Assembly: GCA_948567375.1 (NCBI GenBank)
Contig: OX419761.1
Location: 59,336,501-59,400,500, forward strand
DNA: 64,000 nt
Direction: 5' to 3'
Source: Lunularia cruciata
Lineage: Eukaryota; Streptophyta; Marchantiopsida; Lunulariales; Lunulariaceae
The position numbers and the translations under genes were made by a program. The notes beneath the pieces are model-generated. The model ran no database searches, was not told the origin of the DNA, and saw only the letters and a program-made list of their open reading frames with translations. This document shows positions 11,455 through 23,094 of this stretch, one piece after another. Positions within the stretch are counted from its first letter, which is position 1; each line of letters begins with the position of its first letter.

Positions 11455-11788
11455 GTAGGATATTGCTTTATCTTCAATAATGCAGTTGTATATTGGTCAA
11501 GCAAAAGGAAAGTTTTTGTTTCACTATCCAGCACCAAAGGTGAATACATTGCATTATCAAAGGCAGCTCTTGAAGTAGTATGGCTTAAGCGCTTGTTAAG
11601 TGACTTGGGTTTTCTTGGAGAAACAATGAAGTTGTACCGTGAAGTAGTATGGCTTAAGTGCTTGTTAAGTGACTTGGATTTTCTTGGAGAAACAATGAAG
11701 TTGTACCGTGATAGCAACAAGGGAATTGACCTTGTTACTCCAACAAAGCAACATATATGTAGCATATAGATGTCAGATTCCACTATAT
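11455..11788 (+). pseudogene. copia RNase H, second copy
   Basis: Again GYCFIFNN, YWSSKRKVFVSLSSTKGEY and ALEVVWLKRLLSDLGFLGE. The STEAEY motif is mutated to STKGEY. It carries an internal 69-bp duplication and is cut by the solo LTR R2 at 11794. Its end continues at 12539. Confidence 0.87.
11572..11709 (+). repeat. 69-bp in-frame tandem duplication in RNase H
   Basis: GAAGTAGTATGGCTTAAG...TTGTACCGT occurs at 11572 and again at 11641. The period of 69 bases equals 23 codons, so the reading frame is kept. The two units differ by a few transitions. Confidence 0.9.
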
Positions 11789-11793
11789 CAAAG

Positions 11794-12533
11794 TGTAATA
11801 CCAAGGGTTAGCCATATGATCTAGATGTGAAATTCGGTTTGGTAACATCTAGAATGATGTTATACATGATGGTCAAAATAGATCAGATAGAAGTATCACC
11901 AAAAGAGTACTTCTACTAATAGGGCAGAAACCGAAATAGACTTGAGAACCTTAGAACCAATAGCTAGACATATGATTTAAAGGTGAGAATTGTTTGGTAA
12001 CATCTGGAAGGATGTTACACATGATGGACTAAACAGATCAGAAAGAGGTATCACCAAAAGGGGACTTCTACTAATAGAGTAGGAACCGAAATATGCCTAA
12101 AATCTTTGAAGGCAATTTCGGAGGCCTAAACGGATGAATTAGGCCTTGAAAATGTGCAGATCCCCCCCCCCCAATGGTGGAAAGGCTGGCCTTCCCTCCC
12201 CCCTGCGTTTTCTCGTCGAGAGCTTTCCAACGGTACCTTACTCACGTGATTCTGAGATTCCTACAGGAAGATTCCCTAAAAGATTCCTTCCGGTCAAAGC
12301 TTGTTTGACCAACCAGATAGGACCTAGACCAGACAGGTCACCCCTCCAAGTAAGTAATCCAAGGGTGGAGCTTGCTGACATGTCACCTATCTGTGTCCCT
12401 AATCCTATGGTGGAGCTTCCTTGGAGGAGATCCTCTTTGTCTATATAATAAAGAGAAGGTGCTCCCTTGGGGCATCGAATGTTTGAGTGTGCAATCTGTG
12501 TTTTCTCTCTTCTCTTGTCCTCGGAGTATTACA
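11794..12533 (+). repeat. solo LTR of gypsy family R, copy R2
   Basis: TGTAATACCAAGG ... CCTCGGAGTATTACA, 740 bp, flanked by the perfect 5-bp duplication CAAAG (11789-11793 and 12534-12538). It is inverted relative to R1. A TATA-like block TATATAATAAAGAG lies near 12440-12455, just upstream of the presumed transcript start. A poly-C run occurs near 12163. It splits RNase H so cleanly that the copia frame continues on the far side. Confidence 0.93.
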
Positions 12534-12538
12534 CAAAG

Positions 12539-12702
12539 AAAGAGTTAAAGACAAGGACATCTTTGTTTCTATAGTGGACACCAAAGATAATACAGCTGAT
12601 ATCTCCACTAAGGGATTGACTAGAGAACTACAAACAAGGTTTTGTCATGCACTAGGATTTAGAGACAAATGGACAAATTACAAAATGCCAGCTAAGAGGG
12701 GG
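12539..12702 (+). pseudogene. copia RNase H C-terminus and polypurine tract
   Basis: Continues the RNase H frame after R2: KERVKDKDIFVSIVDT, then NTADISTKGLTRELQ and FCHALGF. This is the standard copia C-terminal motif (ADxxTKxL). It ends against GCTAAGAGGGGG (12691-12702), the polypurine tract that primes plus-strand DNA, and the 3' LTR follows at once. Confidence 0.9.
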
Positions 12703-12824
12703 TGTTAGATTTATATAATATGTGTTGGTGGTCAGCATTACGTAAGCATTGTGTAGTGGAGGTAGTGGACTTAGTGGACCATAATGGACCACTAACTATG
12801 CTCGAGAGCCCTCTAAATGTTGTT
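12703..12824 (+). repeat. 3' LTR of the copia element, left part
   Basis: TGTTAGATTTATATAATATG and the following 120 bases match the 5' LTR at 5821. The match stops near 12824, where LINE sequence begins. Confidence 0.9.
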
Positions 12825-15241
12825 GATGATATCCATCTTGTCTCAGATTTTGCTGTTTTAGATCCTCAACCAGAATCAGACCATGCACCTTTATCTTGTA
12901 CCATCCTTCTTCCTTGCCTCAATAGAACCACATTACCTATTGACCATGCCTTTAGAGGGAAACTTCGTCTAGATTTTCACAAGAGAGACTTGTACCAACA
13001 AGCTATCTAAGAGAAATTGAGTTCTATGGAGTGGAGTTCTGATTTTCAACAACGTAGTGATCAGTTGGTTGAACTTCTTCAATCTACATCAACTTCTTTG
13101 TTTCCAAGAGGCTCTTACAGGAAGAGACTTGGTCTCCCTTGCAATAGGTGGTATGATGCTGATTGCAAAATGGCAAGGATCAAAGCTATGGATAGATCTC
13201 TTGATCAGATTGCACAAAATCAGGCTTTTGTTTCATACAGAAAGTTGGTGAAGTGCAAAAAGCGAGCATTTTTTAGACTCAAGGGGGTTGAGTTGAGCAC
13301 TGAACTGAGGAGCAATCCCAAGGCTTTCTAGAAGAAGGTAACCATCAGATCTCAATCTCCATCGTTGGACCTAAATGAGCTTTGTGACTATGTGAAGGAT
13401 CTGTACTTTTTCCCTAATGCTCCAAGCATGGCACCTTGCCTTGGATCTGCTCTCACCATCTCTGAAGCTGATGTCAAGTACCAGTTGAAGAAGTTGGCCA
13501 ATGGTAAGGCTGAAGACCTTGATGGACTATGTGTTGAACTTTTGAAGTGGGGCGGCAGCCATTTGATTGCAATACTCACTTCTCATTTGAATGAGGCAAT
13601 CAAGTGTGGCTTTCTTGATAGATGGTGCTTCAAGAAGGTAGTTCCTATTCACAAGTCTGGCTAGAGAGATATTGTCACCAATTACCATACCATACTTTTT
13701 GGTAGTGTCTTTGCCAAGTTGTATGGTCAAATTTTGGAGTCTAGGTTGAGCGCTTGGGCTGAAAAATACAAAATTTGAGCTAAGTGCAAGCTGGTTTCAG
13801 ATCAAGCTTTAGTACTTTGGACCACCTATTGGTACTCCATGTTTTGTGGTGGAAATCTAAGGGTGTTGGGAGAGCTCTCTATGTTGCATTTATTGATTTT
13901 AGGAAGGCCTTTGATAAGGTGCTGAGGAAATCTCTAAGTAAGAGACTCATTAAAGTGGGTGTTTTAGCTGATCTGATTGGTGCTATCTCTAGACTCTATG
14001 AGAAAGTGATTGTGAAACTTTCATCTTTGAGCTCTCAAGATGTCCTTAGCACAATGGGTATGATTCAAGGTTGCTCTCTATCTCCAACTCTGTTTGGAAT
14101 CTTCATTGATGATCTAGAGAGTCTACTCATGGAAGTTGGAGCTACAGGTGTACAGGTTGGCTCTTTGATGATACATACACTCCTTTATGCAGATGATGTA
14201 GTGCTCTTCTCCACCAATCCACAAGGTTTATAGAAGCTGTTGGATTCTCTTTTTTGCTTTTGCAATCAAACAAAGATGGAGGTGAACCTTGACAAGTCCA
14301 AGGTGATTGTGGTGGGTTCTAAAGGTGTCACACCTTTCTTTTTCGATGGACAGCAATTGGAGCAAGTTTCTTCTTATAAGTACTTGGGCCTTGAGTTCTC
14401 TCATGACTATAGTTGGTCTACTTGTGTGAAGATGAGAATCAATGCAGGGTTTAGAGCTTTGTATTCACTCATGAATTGCTCTAGACTTGCTCATCTTACC
14501 ACATGGAAGTTGAAGAAGGTGTTGTTCAGATCTCTTGTGCAGCCAATGGTTCTCTATGGTACTCAGATTTGGGGTCCAAGTACTAAGAAGACATGGTGGC
14601 AAAAGGTGGAGAAAATTCAGAAATTGTTTTTGTGTGATGAACTTGGAGTGAAGACTAAAACTCCTTATGTATTGTTGCTTGCTGAAATTGGGTTTTTGCC
14701 TCTTGAGGCTAAAGCTTTGTTCTTGGCTCTCACATATGCCAATAAGGTGAGGTACATAGAGCATGAGAGACTTCCCTACCAAGCTTTTTGTGCTACTCTA
14801 TCTATTGGTTGGTATACAAATCTGATTGCATGGGCCACAAGGTGGAATGTTTCTGAGCGACATTGGAGATTGGAGCCTATTGCACTTCGAGAGGTGATCA
14901 AGGAACAGTTCTTACTACGCTTATGGCAACAACCCGGTACCAAGATGGTGCTCTATCAGCAATTTGTAAATCCTATGTTGGTGTCTTGTGAGCAAGATTA
15001 TCTCTTGGCTAGGATTTCTACTTCACTTAGACATGTTATTGCTCAATATAGAACTAGTTCTCAAAGACTAGAAGTAGAACAAGGACGTTGGCAGCAGATA
15101 GAGCACTCCATGCGACTTTGCAAATTGTGTACTATGAGCAAAGTTGAGGATGAGCACCATGTGTTTGTTGATTGCCCTTGTTACATGCAGATTAGAGTTA
15201 GACATCAGATTACTTGTAGTGATTTCTCAACTCTCTTATAG
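12825..15241 (+). pseudogene. LINE ORF2 remnant: endonuclease end, RT, CCHC finger
   Basis: Longest open stretches are 13784-14233 (RT fingers/palm up to the YADD box) and 14240-15241 (thumb and C-terminal domain, 333 residues). They lie in one frame, separated by a single TAG. Upstream pieces at 12825-13010, 13017-13331 and 13365-13664 are likewise interrupted by single stops or small shifts. Few disruptions in about 2.4 kb suggest a fairly young insertion compared with the copia host. The clade cannot be fixed by eye. Confidence 0.87.
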
Positions 15242-15426
15242 GTTGAAGCTTTAGCATTAGTGAAGTATATGACAGATATTAATTTACGTCAGACCAATTT
15301 GTTACAAATTGGTCAGATGCCCTAGGCTTTAACCTAGGCTCACATTTCATGTGTTTTGTATTATGTTTCCGGCCTTTTGACTCTTTGGGTCTTCTGGGCT
15401 TTATATTTCATTTCATTTCATTTCAT
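12825..15426 (+). mobile_element. 5'-truncated LINE (non-LTR retrotransposon with APE endonuclease) inside the copia 3' LTR
   Basis: The insert starts within the C-terminal part of an APE-type endonuclease (SDFAVLDPQPESDHAPLSC; the SDH catalytic motif is present). RT follows, with AGFRSSFSTLDHL, FIDFRKAFDKV, GCSLSPTLFGIFIDDLE and LLYADDVVLFS (near 14185-14215), so the YADD site is intact. A CCHC finger CKLCTMSKVEDEHHVFVDC lies near 15115-15175. About 190 bases of 3' UTR end in (TTTCA) repeats at 15403-15426 instead of poly-A. Stops at about 13008, 13329, 13662 and 14231 break the frame. Confidence 0.9.
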
Positions 15427-15503
15427 AATCGCTTTTTGGTCAAAGGGATTACACAAATGAGTCGTTTACTCACATTCACTTCCTCCCAATGCATTTTTTA
15501 TCA
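15427..15503 (+). repeat. 3' LTR of the copia element, right part
   Basis: GGTCAAAGGGATTACACAA and the run to TTTATCA align with the last part of the 5' LTR (about 5990-6084). It is followed by ATCAG, the right target duplication. Confidence 0.82.
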
Positions 15504-15508
15504 ATCAG

Positions 15509-17590
15509 AACATGGGAAGAGCCAAGAGCTAAGTCCAATGATTAGTCCATCCCATTCTCATTTATGAACCTAATTTACATACAAAGAGAACAAAGGAATA
15601 ACGCTGTTTAGATGTCCGATGTATGAATCGAAATCTCAACCACGTTCTCAGCCTTACCGTCGTGAGTAAATTAGGTCGACAGGCAAATCCAGGGTCGCTC
15701 AATCTGAAAATTTCAGTTCAAACCCCAACAGTCCTTGCAAGTTCGACAGCACCTCCTTGATCAAAAGCATGCTAAGCAAAGTGGATGACGAACTCTCGAC
15801 ATGACCAAATCCCACACACTCCACAACTAGAAGCTATTCTGACTTAGAATTCCATTCCTCAAACGAGGACGCAATTCTCACCGAGGCCCGGCCATCTGTA
15901 AAAAGGCCCGTCCAATTCGACCACCACCACTGGAAGCTCAACATCCCTTACTGCTGCTACTACTACCGATCCACATGCACTTGCTGCATGTGGATCCACA
16001 TCCCTTACTGCTGTTGCCGCCATAGCCGTGCCTCCCTTCGCATTGCAGAAGACCCAATCTTTCTGTTTCTACTGCAGCTTTGAATTGCATACTTTGCTTT
16101 CTAGCATTTCACTTGTTCATGCTAATATTGTTGATGCCAAATATGCCACAAGAGAAAGGGAAGTCTGGCATCAACTTACGTAGAAATTCTTGTGTAAAGG
16201 TGATGCGAGCCTTTTGTTGGATTGAGACCATATTTTCTACTACATGAAACCACGTCAAAATATGACAAATATACGTTATTCCGAAGGGAAACAGTAAACA
16301 CCCCACTTTTTCTGCTCATTCACCTCAACCCCTACGAGTGCAAATAAACGAATCAAACCACTCTCGCTATGTTATGAGCTTGGCTACAATGTTGGAACAT
16401 GATGTACAAAGAATCTTATAACCATGCCCCTGCATGCTACAACGATCAATTTCACACAATTAGCCACTCTGATTGGCTGGAAGTGTTAGAATAGGTGAGG
16501 TGGATGAGCAGAAAAGGTGAAGTGGGTTTACAATTTCCCTATTACCAAATGCCTAGACATCCATATATTACAATCGGTACAGAAAGATGTAATACTGTCT
16601 TCTCGCCTCCCTTATACACACATGCCTAGACGTATCAATTGTCATAGACGAAGTCTACACATAGCAAGTGTGGAATTCGTTCAACATACTTCTGCGTGAA
16701 AGTGGGAAAGAGTAATATGTTAAAGTAATCTAAGTTTTGGAGAAAGCAAACCAATTAAATGTTAGAAACTTGAACTAAGATATTTTCAGTGGAACACTTC
16801 AAACATCTATGGCAACCTTCACAAAGACGGTTACTCCGCGAAGAATGCAGTTAATGCAATGGATGTCATATCATTGCGTTGGCTTCGTATACTACGGCTC
16901 TCGTGACGTTATGAAATGCACGTCACCTTGTACTCTTCTACTTTAGTATGCACGTCCGAGTTTCATTGCAATCATACAGGGCCAACATACATTGAAGGGC
17001 ACAGCTTTCATCCATTTAAACATTCAAGGAAACAATTTCATGGACAGTATTGATCTTGTTGGGATCTAAGGTTTGATTGATTGGAAGTACTGCAGAATGT
17101 GGTTCATTGTACGATGAATAGAGCAGGATCACTACGGATTCAAGCGGATTTTGAGCTAAAATTGATGGCTTATCCACACGACTGGAGTCCGGTGAACGAG
17201 AGGCACTTCTAAAGTGAGAAGTCATGGCCTCTTCTCTTCTGGCACGACTTAGCAAAGAGAAATAAATTTATTCTCTGAACCTCTTCCTTCGGGGATTACG
17301 AGCAGAAAAATGAAGTGTACAAGGAGAGTGTGTGACGAAACATGACTCCACAAGCGGCCTTCTTGCGTATTTTCTCGGGGCACAGGTATTGGACTGTCAG
17401 TGCTTCTTCAAGACAAGCCTCAAGGCCTAGTTCATAGAGAACAACCAACCGATCTATCCTGGTTATCAGCCGTAAAACTCGCATGTGCGTGTACGACCTT
17501 GGAATCCATACAACCCTTGAAATAGAAAGCAGGAAAAATCACTATAAATTGTACAGTGGTGGCATCATCAATTCTAACTACCTAGGAAGA
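15509..17590. other. intergenic region downstream of the SET gene; no gene recognised
   Basis: GC content is higher around 15600-16100. A strong hairpin lies at 15968-15996 (12-bp stem GATCCACATGCA / TGCATGTGGATC, 5-base loop). Minus-strand open stretches at 17016-17255 and 17296-17484 lie just beyond the stop of the SET gene and could be its 3' UTR or unrecognised exons. Their translations match nothing I know. Confidence 0.45.
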
Positions 17591-17593
17591 GGT

Positions 17594-20500
17594 TTATAAA
17601 GTAGCTAATTTACTACTGCATAAATCTTTGACAGACTCCAGAACTCTTCTTTGCCATTCCTTGTATTGTTTCGCTAATAGCACATCCCAATCTTCATCCC
17701 GCGTTTTTTCCGCCTCCCTGATACAGAAACCGGGACAAACACTTCTTGATGTTAGGAACGTAAGAACATGCACCATATCGATAAGGGTAAAGATGAAAAC
17801 TTGTTGCTATATGGCGTTGGATGCCCTTGAGGACATCATTTTCTGTTCCAGCTTTAATCAGAACACACGACAATCGAGTGCCAACACCTGGATGAAGAGT
17901 GATGTTTTCTTACCCATCTTCACTATCTTGTTGCACAACGGGCTCCAAAAGCGTCTCAAAAGTTGACAATAATGATTCGTAAACGTCCCTTTCATTCCTT
18001 TCGCTTATCTGCAGAGCAAATGAAATGATTAGTGAAATTTCATAGCGATTAAAAGCAATGAGAGTTCAACTGCTGCATCCAAGACCTGTGCGTGGGCTCT
18101 TACCATTACTTCCTTTGGATCCGCAGTAAAAGAAGCAATTTCATCTTCCTCCATACAAGCAACCCGCAGAGCTGCAATCAGTTTCGATGGCAGCCTATGG
18201 AATCCTCGAACCATGTGATAGGATAAAACGTCATATTTCTCAATCAGTTCAACCTGCTGTGGGTCCTCACATGGTAAGTCCAAATCTGCACATTGAACAT
18301 AGTCAGTTAGTCAGTCACAAGCCTTCAACGCCAATCGCTCTAGAGTTAAAGTTTCCAGCCGAGCATTTCAAGAAGTACGGTTTTCTTTCCCTGCAAAGCC
18401 CACTCATGCTTGTAGTCTTATATCTTGAAACGTATAGAACCGGACCAGGTATCAGATCAGTTGAAGACTCACCAATCGGTATGATATCGTATGGGTTGTC
18501 TTTGACTAAAAATCCGTAGAATACCAGAAGATCAGAATTAGGAAGAGAACCATAGCTCAAAAAGCACTGTTCCCCTGGCTTGCACTCCCGGAGAGCAAAT
18601 AGCTGTAGTGTATTGTTGCTTTCATTGATTCTGCTGAAATGAGTGACATGTGGGAATACCTGTAAAAATTGGAAAATATAATTTTCAAGGTTAGGTACAA
18701 GTACCAAACTTAGTATATAAAAAAGAATAAGCTTTGCTTTATACATACCAAAATCCTTACAGATGATCATGTCTACTTTGAACACCATGTGGCGGCATCT
18801 ATAACATGTATAAAAAATTAGAATTCTGCGCACAAGTTAAACTGTCAAATTCAATTTGCAATTAGACAAAGGCAGTTCCGTACCGAGTGATTGAGAAGGC
18901 TTGCCATAGGTACCAAGCAAGTTTGAATTGTTCCCCTTGGGAACTTTACTTTTATGCCATAGGAATACCACAGTTGACAAGCCCAGAGGAAATTCTCCCA
19001 TGTATAAAGATTCTCGGGAAAAAGATCAGGATACTTGTCACTGAGAGCTGGAAAAAGCGACTCATATTGGGTACGAAGATGCTGCAATTACCAATTAAAA
19101 AGTTAGCGCTCTACTTTCATAGCCTATCACTGACAGGGGGGAAAGGTGATTGAATCTGACAGGACTTGTCGTTTAGACTAGACGAAGACAGGGTTGCTCG
19201 CAGCTGCTCTCCATGGCTGCAGCTCACAATACTAAATGCCAGCAACCATCCAGATGTACTGAGCGTGGTGCGTGTCATGAAGGAATTAGTCTAACCATGT
19301 AGATCTTCAGCAGTTTTATACGCAAAATATTCCTGTATCAAGGAAAAGTACTAACGTTGAAAATTATTACAGGAAAACTTCAGTCTAACTGGTCCCTTGC
19401 ATGCACTGTCGCATAAAGACTTGACCACCAACCTCCCGGGCTTGTATTATTTCGTCAGCAACGAGGGTACCCTCAAGTGCCTTCAGACCACCAATTCCAA
19501 ATCCCAACCCTGCAAAACGACAAGTTCTAGATCACTTGCCAGTATTTCTCACCCTGTACTATGTTCAGGTAATATGTTTATACATGCAAATCATTGAATC
19601 GAGTTGGACCATGAAGCAAGTTCTATTCCAGAACTCAACGCCTCCTACAGAGACCTTCCAAAACATATAAGGTCTTGTAGTGGTGAGGAGCAGTTGCAAT
19701 TTTTACCTGTATGAAAAGTCTCAGGTAGTGCGGCAAAGTATGGCGCAAAGTTTGATTTCTCGTCGTGCCTTTCCCGCATGCTCCAAAGCAAAACCATCGT
19801 TTCACCACTCAATTCGGGAGTCTCCTTAAACGCAGGACCCTGTTATATTTGTGGTAGTTAGAGCGTTTATTAAGCTGGCAGCACTGTTTGTACCCTGTCC
19901 AGCGTTTTTTTCATCAAATCTTTACATATGGAACTCTATAGTATCTCCATGTTCGATGATTAGAATGAGCACGTCTGTACATCCAAAGGCACCACACTAC
20001 CACGTACAGATGCGTAGCAATTACCATATCAGATTCCATGGCCACGTCCTCGCTTATGAGCGCCTCTTGAGGTATCTCTACTACGAGATCACCAGTTTCC
20101 AAGTGCGTTGATGCAGCTCCACCCCTCCCCATTCCTTCAAACTCTGAGATACGAGCAATGCCAACATTGAATAAGAACTGACTGCTTGATGAACTGTCTT
20201 TCGAATAAAAAAAGGTCCAACTCAACGCCACCTCTTATTTTAGACGTGTGAACAGAGACCAGCACTAAACCTTGGACACGTCAAACCATTACTTCCACTT
20301 TTAAGAAGAAGAATTAACAGCAATAATCTACATTTCTGCTATAGAAGGGGAAGTTGCAAAGAAGATTCTGGAAGAAAGGGAAAACGTTACCTGCAGGATA
20401 TACCATGCTTTTGATGCCCTGCTCAACTGCCCAGGTGGAAAGCCTTGAATTTGTTTGGCATATGTTCTTGGTGGAAGAGGGAGAATCCACTTTGAACCCA

Positions 20501-21244
20501 TTAAGGCGATCGAGTACTAACTTATGAAAATTAAATAGAGGACTATCTGGTTCCGCAGCAATGGTCATAAGAAGGCCACGAACATTGAGCTCTAGTGCGT
20601 GTAGTGCCTCTATCTCGTTACGTGGACTGAACGGACCTTTGTCATCATCTTCTACAAAATACCACTCCGTCTGCACATTCAGTCCAGGGTCAGCTGAGAT
20701 AGATAGGACTCAAAATCTAGGAGGGCAGAAGGATTGAGAGATTCTTCTCAGGCAAGGAGATGTGCAAGCCTCGGAAGGAAACGAGAACTACTACTAACCC
20801 CTCACCTCAGTCAGCTGCAAGATGCGTGCGGCTTCGATCACTTTCTCCACCCACACGTGGCTAACCTTCTCGCTTTTAAATTCCTTAAGGTCGTGGGATA
20901 AGGACAATCCACGCTTTTGCAGAAGAGCCTGTAATTTTCCAGACGCTCGAAGTCCATGATCCGTGCGGTACCAACAGCGACAATCTCACATCTTGAAACC
21001 ACTGGTGATAACCTTATAAAATAGAAACCTCCTCTATTTTCAAAGATTTCTACTCCGGGTCTATACCTCGTCGAGGTTGCATGTTTGTAGCAAAACTACA
21101 TCAAAGCCCCTGCAGCGCAAACAGGTCTGCAGAAATTGGTTCAATCGACTGGGTCACTGTTTTGTACTTACTTACCAGCTTTTTGCCCTGCATCACATCA
21201 TGCGGAGCCGGAGGAGGAAGTTTAATAAGTAGTTCATCCTTAAT
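17594..21244 (-). CDS. SET-domain protein methyltransferase, Rubisco LSMT-like family (N-terminal exon not resolved)
   Basis: Eleven exons on the minus strand join without a stop into 546 codons plus TAA: 21244-21176, 20928-20806, 20670-20391, 20197-20025, 19839-19707, 19509-19433, 19081-18884, 18659-18473, 18285-18104, 18008-17914 and 17717-17594. All other junctions are GT-AG and phase-consistent; the acceptor before 20197 is the least certain. Introns are short (about 95-350 bases). SET motifs: GMGRGG near the start of the domain, LLNHS at the end of exon 7, and EQCFLSYG in exon 8 (catalytic tyrosine). The C-terminal part matches a Rubisco-substrate-binding-like helical domain ending DWDVLLAK...ERQ-type text (here EWQRRV). 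Plant relatives of this type (the Arabidopsis At5g14260 kind, from memory) are predicted plastid lysine methyltransferases. The gene appears intact. The start codon and transit peptide must lie upstream of 21244. Confidence 0.85.
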
Positions 21245-23084
21245 CTGCAAGGTACACAAAGTCCACCGCACGTCACTAAATTTGTGAGAAATCTTCATGT
21301 TAGTTTGATATGGTGTTCAGAGTAGTGTTTTGATGGAGTGTGATCATATGGAATTCACAAGGAGATAGTAGTCACAAGAGTTTATACACCGTAGTTCCCC
21401 ACGTAAAGAAGACGGCATTGAACCCAAGATCGGTATTTTAGTTTGTTAGGACCGCAAATCGTTCCACTCTGACGGCAGAGCCTCGTCCAGGATTTAAGCT
21501 GAGAAGAGAACTGATATGACAAGATGAATTCCATCCAATTATAGCCAAGTAGCAAAGCATTTTGAGAACCCGAAACCATCACATCTCATCCCGCTGGACG
21601 TGAAGCGCGCAATCATGAATGAAGAATCGTACCACTCGAAATGTGTCTTGGCGCGACATTCGATGAAGGAAGCTACCCTGGCGTGTGAGCCGATCCATTG
21701 ATTAGCTCAGAAGGCAGAAAGAAAACCGCATATCAAGCACAGAACAGAAGTTAATCCTGCTATACAACAACGATCTAATAGCAATCAGATCGTAAAGATT
21801 GATGTCTTTCCCTTTCACGTTTGTATCTTGAAGGGTTAGCCAACTGATCGTTTCCTAAAGCGCAAAGATGTACTCCGCCTAAAAGCGAAGGGAAGAAGGT
21901 TAGCCATGTCGTGCAGAACTGTTTCAAACCTGTAGTGCAGCACCAGTGCAGTCGGCCTAAACGAGGAGGTTGCACCTGTCTGTCGTCTAGCGAAATTTGT
22001 GGCAGTCTTATATTCCTCTAGTCCTCCATACTCGGGAGCCGCATGGCTTAAATCAGTAAAGGCGGCACAAAAAGCGGATTTTGATGTGTTGACTCCGGTG
22101 ACCAGCAGAACGTCCAGTGGAGAAAATAGACAAATTCTTCTCAGCCGTCCTGCTTGTGCGAACACGTAGAAGAGTCAAAAGCCTATCACATCAGCTTAGA
22201 ACTCGGCTCTATTGAAACGCAGTATGTTCTCATTTCCAAGAAATTGCCCGGGAGAAAACTGTAGTTGACAGGAGCTTCGCAGCGTGCTACATAGAGGAAA
22301 CAGAGATCACTTCTCTGCTGCCCTCAGGTATACCGAAAGTAGAGTGTGTAAGTCAGAAGTCTTACGGATCAAACCTCAGCCGACTTCTTCCATAAGATCT
22401 GACCGGAACCGGGGTGTTTATATTTGCGAGCGACCGTCCAGAGAATCAGTATCTCAATGAAAAGTGTTAGTGCTGTTGAGAGCGTCGCAGCGTGACAGAC
22501 GAGAGGAGGTATGAAGGTAGCATTCAGCTGCCCTACTGGATTAGAAATTAGATCGAGTGTACAGAATCTCATTAACTGTTTATAGGCTGCGGGCCTTGGT
22601 AACCCGGACTGCGTTTATAATCCTGTGTATCAAGTGATTGGGATGGAAGCCGCTATGTGCAGAAAGAACAAAACTACTTTTGACAAGGAGGACCCTTCAA
22701 GTGAGGACGTGACAATAAGCCCGTATTCTTGGACTGGCAGGCATTCGGTGGCTGGGTTTATGCTATGCGTCCCATATGTTCTTGTGACAATGATGGAGTG
22801 ACTGACGCGATCCTGAGACTACGACTACTGCCCTTACTGAATATTCAATGTTTACATCTTCATATAGCTTATTGAATGCTTCATCAATTTCGTGATCAAC
22901 TGACAGAAATCAGGACCTCATATCACACCATGAAAGCTCCTTTCACCGAGCTCAAGAGACATGAATGCAGGACTTAGTTACACCTTAAACCTCTTTCCTG
23001 TGATCATACGTTGTGATTCTGGCTTATGTTAGATTAGGGGGTTTTCAAATTCCAAATTTTAAAGGATGTTCCAAACTCAAAGGA
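21245..23084. other. 5' region of the SET gene; candidate first exon
   Basis: The missing N-terminal exon should be here. One candidate is minus-strand 22572 to about 22375, an ATG-initiated stretch starting MRFCTLDLISN. It reaches a GAG|GTTTGA donor in phase 0, which would match the phase of the exon at 21244. Another open stretch (22165-21836) lacks an ATG, and its best donor is out of phase. Neither is proven. 22600-23084 shows nothing recognisable. Confidence 0.35.
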
Positions 23085-23094
23085 TGTTCTCCAT

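Larger units (their letters stand above)
5821..15503 (+). mobile_element. Ty1/copia LTR retrotransposon, nested with later insertions
   Basis: 5' LTR 5821-6084, primer binding site, gag, protease, integrase, linker, RNase H, polypurine tract, and a 3' LTR at 12703 that is split by a LINE and resumes at 15427-15503. The flanking five bases are ATTAG (5816-5820) and ATCAG (15504-15508), a near-match target duplication. Most of the RT is missing between the linker (about 9780) and RNase H (10446). The interior carries three R-family LTR pieces and two tandem duplications. This domain order (integrase before RT/RNase H) defines copia. Confidence 0.9.

Noticed and set aside
17016-17484. A separate minus-strand gene downstream of the SET gene
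   Set aside because: Two short open stretches with no recognisable domain or splice model; more likely 3' UTR or intergenic.
18750-18833. Possible extra exon of the SET gene (short text ending VFKVDMIIC)
   Set aside because: Its phase does not fit the donor at 18884, and the exon starting at 18659 already continues the conserved text directly after the NHS motif.
21836-22165. Minus-strand open stretch as transit-peptide exon of the SET gene
   Set aside because: It has no ATG, and its best donor leaves phase 1, which would create a stop when joined to the exon at 21244.
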